From positions 248,001 through 312,000 of the forward strand of contig QNQO01000806.1 of assembly GCA_003290165.1 (NCBI GenBank): a stretch of DNA of 64,000 nt. Direction: 5' to 3'. This stretch comes from Berberis thunbergii (taxonomy: Eukaryota; Streptophyta; Magnoliopsida; Ranunculales; Berberidaceae). Shown here in pieces: positions 62,722 to 64,000 of this stretch (the first letter of the stretch is position 1; each line of letters begins with the position of its first letter). A model generated the notes under the pieces. That model did not search any database, was not told the origin of the DNA, and saw nothing but the letters and a program-made list of their open reading frames with translations. The position numbers and the translations under genes are program-made.

Positions 62722-64000
62722 TGAAGTTCTGATTATTTCAAACCATAAGAAGTTTACCCCTGTTTCTCTGAAACCCAATGGAAAGACAATGAAAAATCAG
62801 AATAACAATAAAAATCGTAACCATCAGAATCGGAACCAGCAGAACCGGAACAATCAGAACCGCAACCATCAGAATCAGAATCCTCCGCGAAATCAGAATG
62901 GACAGAAACATCCCTCCAAGAATGATTCAGCACAGTTCCTTTGCTACACCTGTGGTAGGCCAAGGCATATGGCCAGGAACTGCCGGAATGGATCTCGCCC
63001 TGCACCTGAGACGAACCTAACCGAAGACCAACTTATTGCCATGATCCCTGAGATCAATTTTGTTGGTGGATCCGAGGGATGGTGGATTGACACTGGTGCT
63101 TCTCGACATGTCTGCTATAATCGAGAAATGTTCAAGTCCTATTCTGAAGCTGGGGACAAGAAAGTGCTATTGGGTGATTCCCACTCCACTACAGTTGCTG
63201 GAACTGGAACAGTAGAACTGAAGTTTTCCTCTGGAAAGACTGTTATCCTGAAAGATGTCCTGCATACTCCAGAGATGAGGAAGAATTTAGTATCTGGTTA
63301 TCTTCTGAACAAAGCCGAGTTTACTCAAATTATAGGGGCTGATTTATATACCATTACAAAGAATAATGTATTTGTAGGGAAAGGGTATGCTACTGATGGA
63401 ATGTTTAAATTAAATGTTGAAGCGAATAAAATTTCTAGTTCTGCTTACATGTTGTGCACTTTTAATATCTGGCATGCTAGACTTTGTCATGTTAATAAGC
63501 TTATTATTAAAAACATGAGTAACTTAGGACTAATTCCAAAATTGTCCTTAAATGAATTTGAAAAGTGCAACTATTGTAGTCAAGCAAAGATAACCAAAAC
63601 ACCACATAAATCTATAGTTAGAGAATCTGAACCTTTAGATTTGATACACTCAGATATATGTGAACTTGATGGTATCTTGACTAGAAATGGAAAACGTTAT
63701 TTTATTACGTTTATTGATGACTGTTCTGATTATACTTTTGTTTACTTAATGAAAAATAAAAGTGATGCCTTTGACATGTTTAAATTATTTTTGACTGAAG
63801 TTGAAAATCAATATAATAGAAAGATTAAGAGACTTAGGAGTGATAGAGGCACTGAATATGATAGCAGTACTTTCATTGAGTTCTATAATTCTCAAGGAAT
63901 TATTCATGAAACAACTGCACCATATTCTCCTGAGATGAATGGCAAAGCTGAAAGGAAAAATAGAACTCTTACCGAGTTAGTAGATGTCATAATGCTCAAC
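62720..64000 (+). pseudogene. Ty1/copia nucleocapsid, protease and integrase, running off the window
   Basis: This frame is open from 62720 to the window end (427 codons). It starts with an Asn/Gln-rich segment and the CCHC knuckle CYTCGRPRHMARNC (62942-62983). The protease follows with WWIDTGASRHVCYN and LLGDSHSTTV. The integrase shows the zinc finger HARLCHVN...CNYC and catalytic residues in LDLIHSDICE, RLRSDRGTEY and MNGKAERKNR. It is shifted one base from gag, which would stop normal expression. Its end matches the point where the left pol piece (58534) begins. Confidence 0.9.

Overview
The window is nuclear DNA of a flowering plant, most likely a eudicot. The evidence is plant-type transposons (Tat and Tekay Ty3/gypsy, Ty1/copia, L1 and RTE LINEs, CACTA, hAT, a tRNA-derived SINE), long GT-AG introns, and a plant-specific host gene: a PX-domain RAB5 effector of the EREX family. 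I cannot name the species. No tRNA, rRNA, CRISPR array or prokaryotic feature was seen. All family assignments come from reading motifs by eye; no database search was run.

Region 1 (1-30.6 kb) is a deep nest of transposons. The oldest layer is a decayed Tat-clade gypsy element on the minus strand: gag near 29.3 kb, protease, RT, two RNase H domains, then integrase near 2.6-0.5 kb. It was broken by an L1 LINE (22.55-28.48 kb), by a 1.3-kb insertion in the integrase (1.04-2.33 kb), and by a complete Tekay/Del-type chromovirus (2653-19854). The chromovirus has a perfect CTAGG target duplication and sits inside the Tat reading frame. Its 3' LTR was in turn interrupted by a 7.1-kb CACTA transposon (11254-18397, 3-bp duplication TTG) and carries a 437-bp tandem duplication.

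The CACTA element is the most striking object. It has no visible transposase but carries same-strand exon/intron pieces of at least five recognisable host genes: guanylate kinase, a BRWD-like WD40 protein, an OSCA/CSC1 channel, UDP-N-acetylglucosamine pyrophosphorylase and an ABF/AREB bZIP factor. There are also unrecognised exon-like pieces, a promoter-like leader, an internal copy of its own terminus and a poly(A) run.

Region 2 (31.4-57.3 kb) is the one resident host gene, an EREX-like gene on the plus strand. I can place ten exons whose phases all join, giving 704 codons including the stop. It has one in-frame TAA at codon 195, after the PX domain and before the coiled coils. Its introns are swollen by insertions: a GAGGCG-rich inverted-repeat element, an RTE LINE with a 19-bp duplication and a nearly open ORF, a hAT element carrying a host-gene-like 5' end, a non-autonomous LTR element with a SINE inside it, a hAT MITE with a perfect 8-bp duplication, and a decayed relative of the LTR element. 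The SINE and the L1 of region 1 have similar 3' tails.

Region 3 (58.3-64 kb) is Ty1/copia. A single LTR (61103-62024) has internal sequence on both sides: the 3' half of pol to the left, and gag, protease and integrase running off the window edge to the right. The left piece is capped by an inverted 0.22-kb copy of the LTR, so the locus forms a large inverted repeat.
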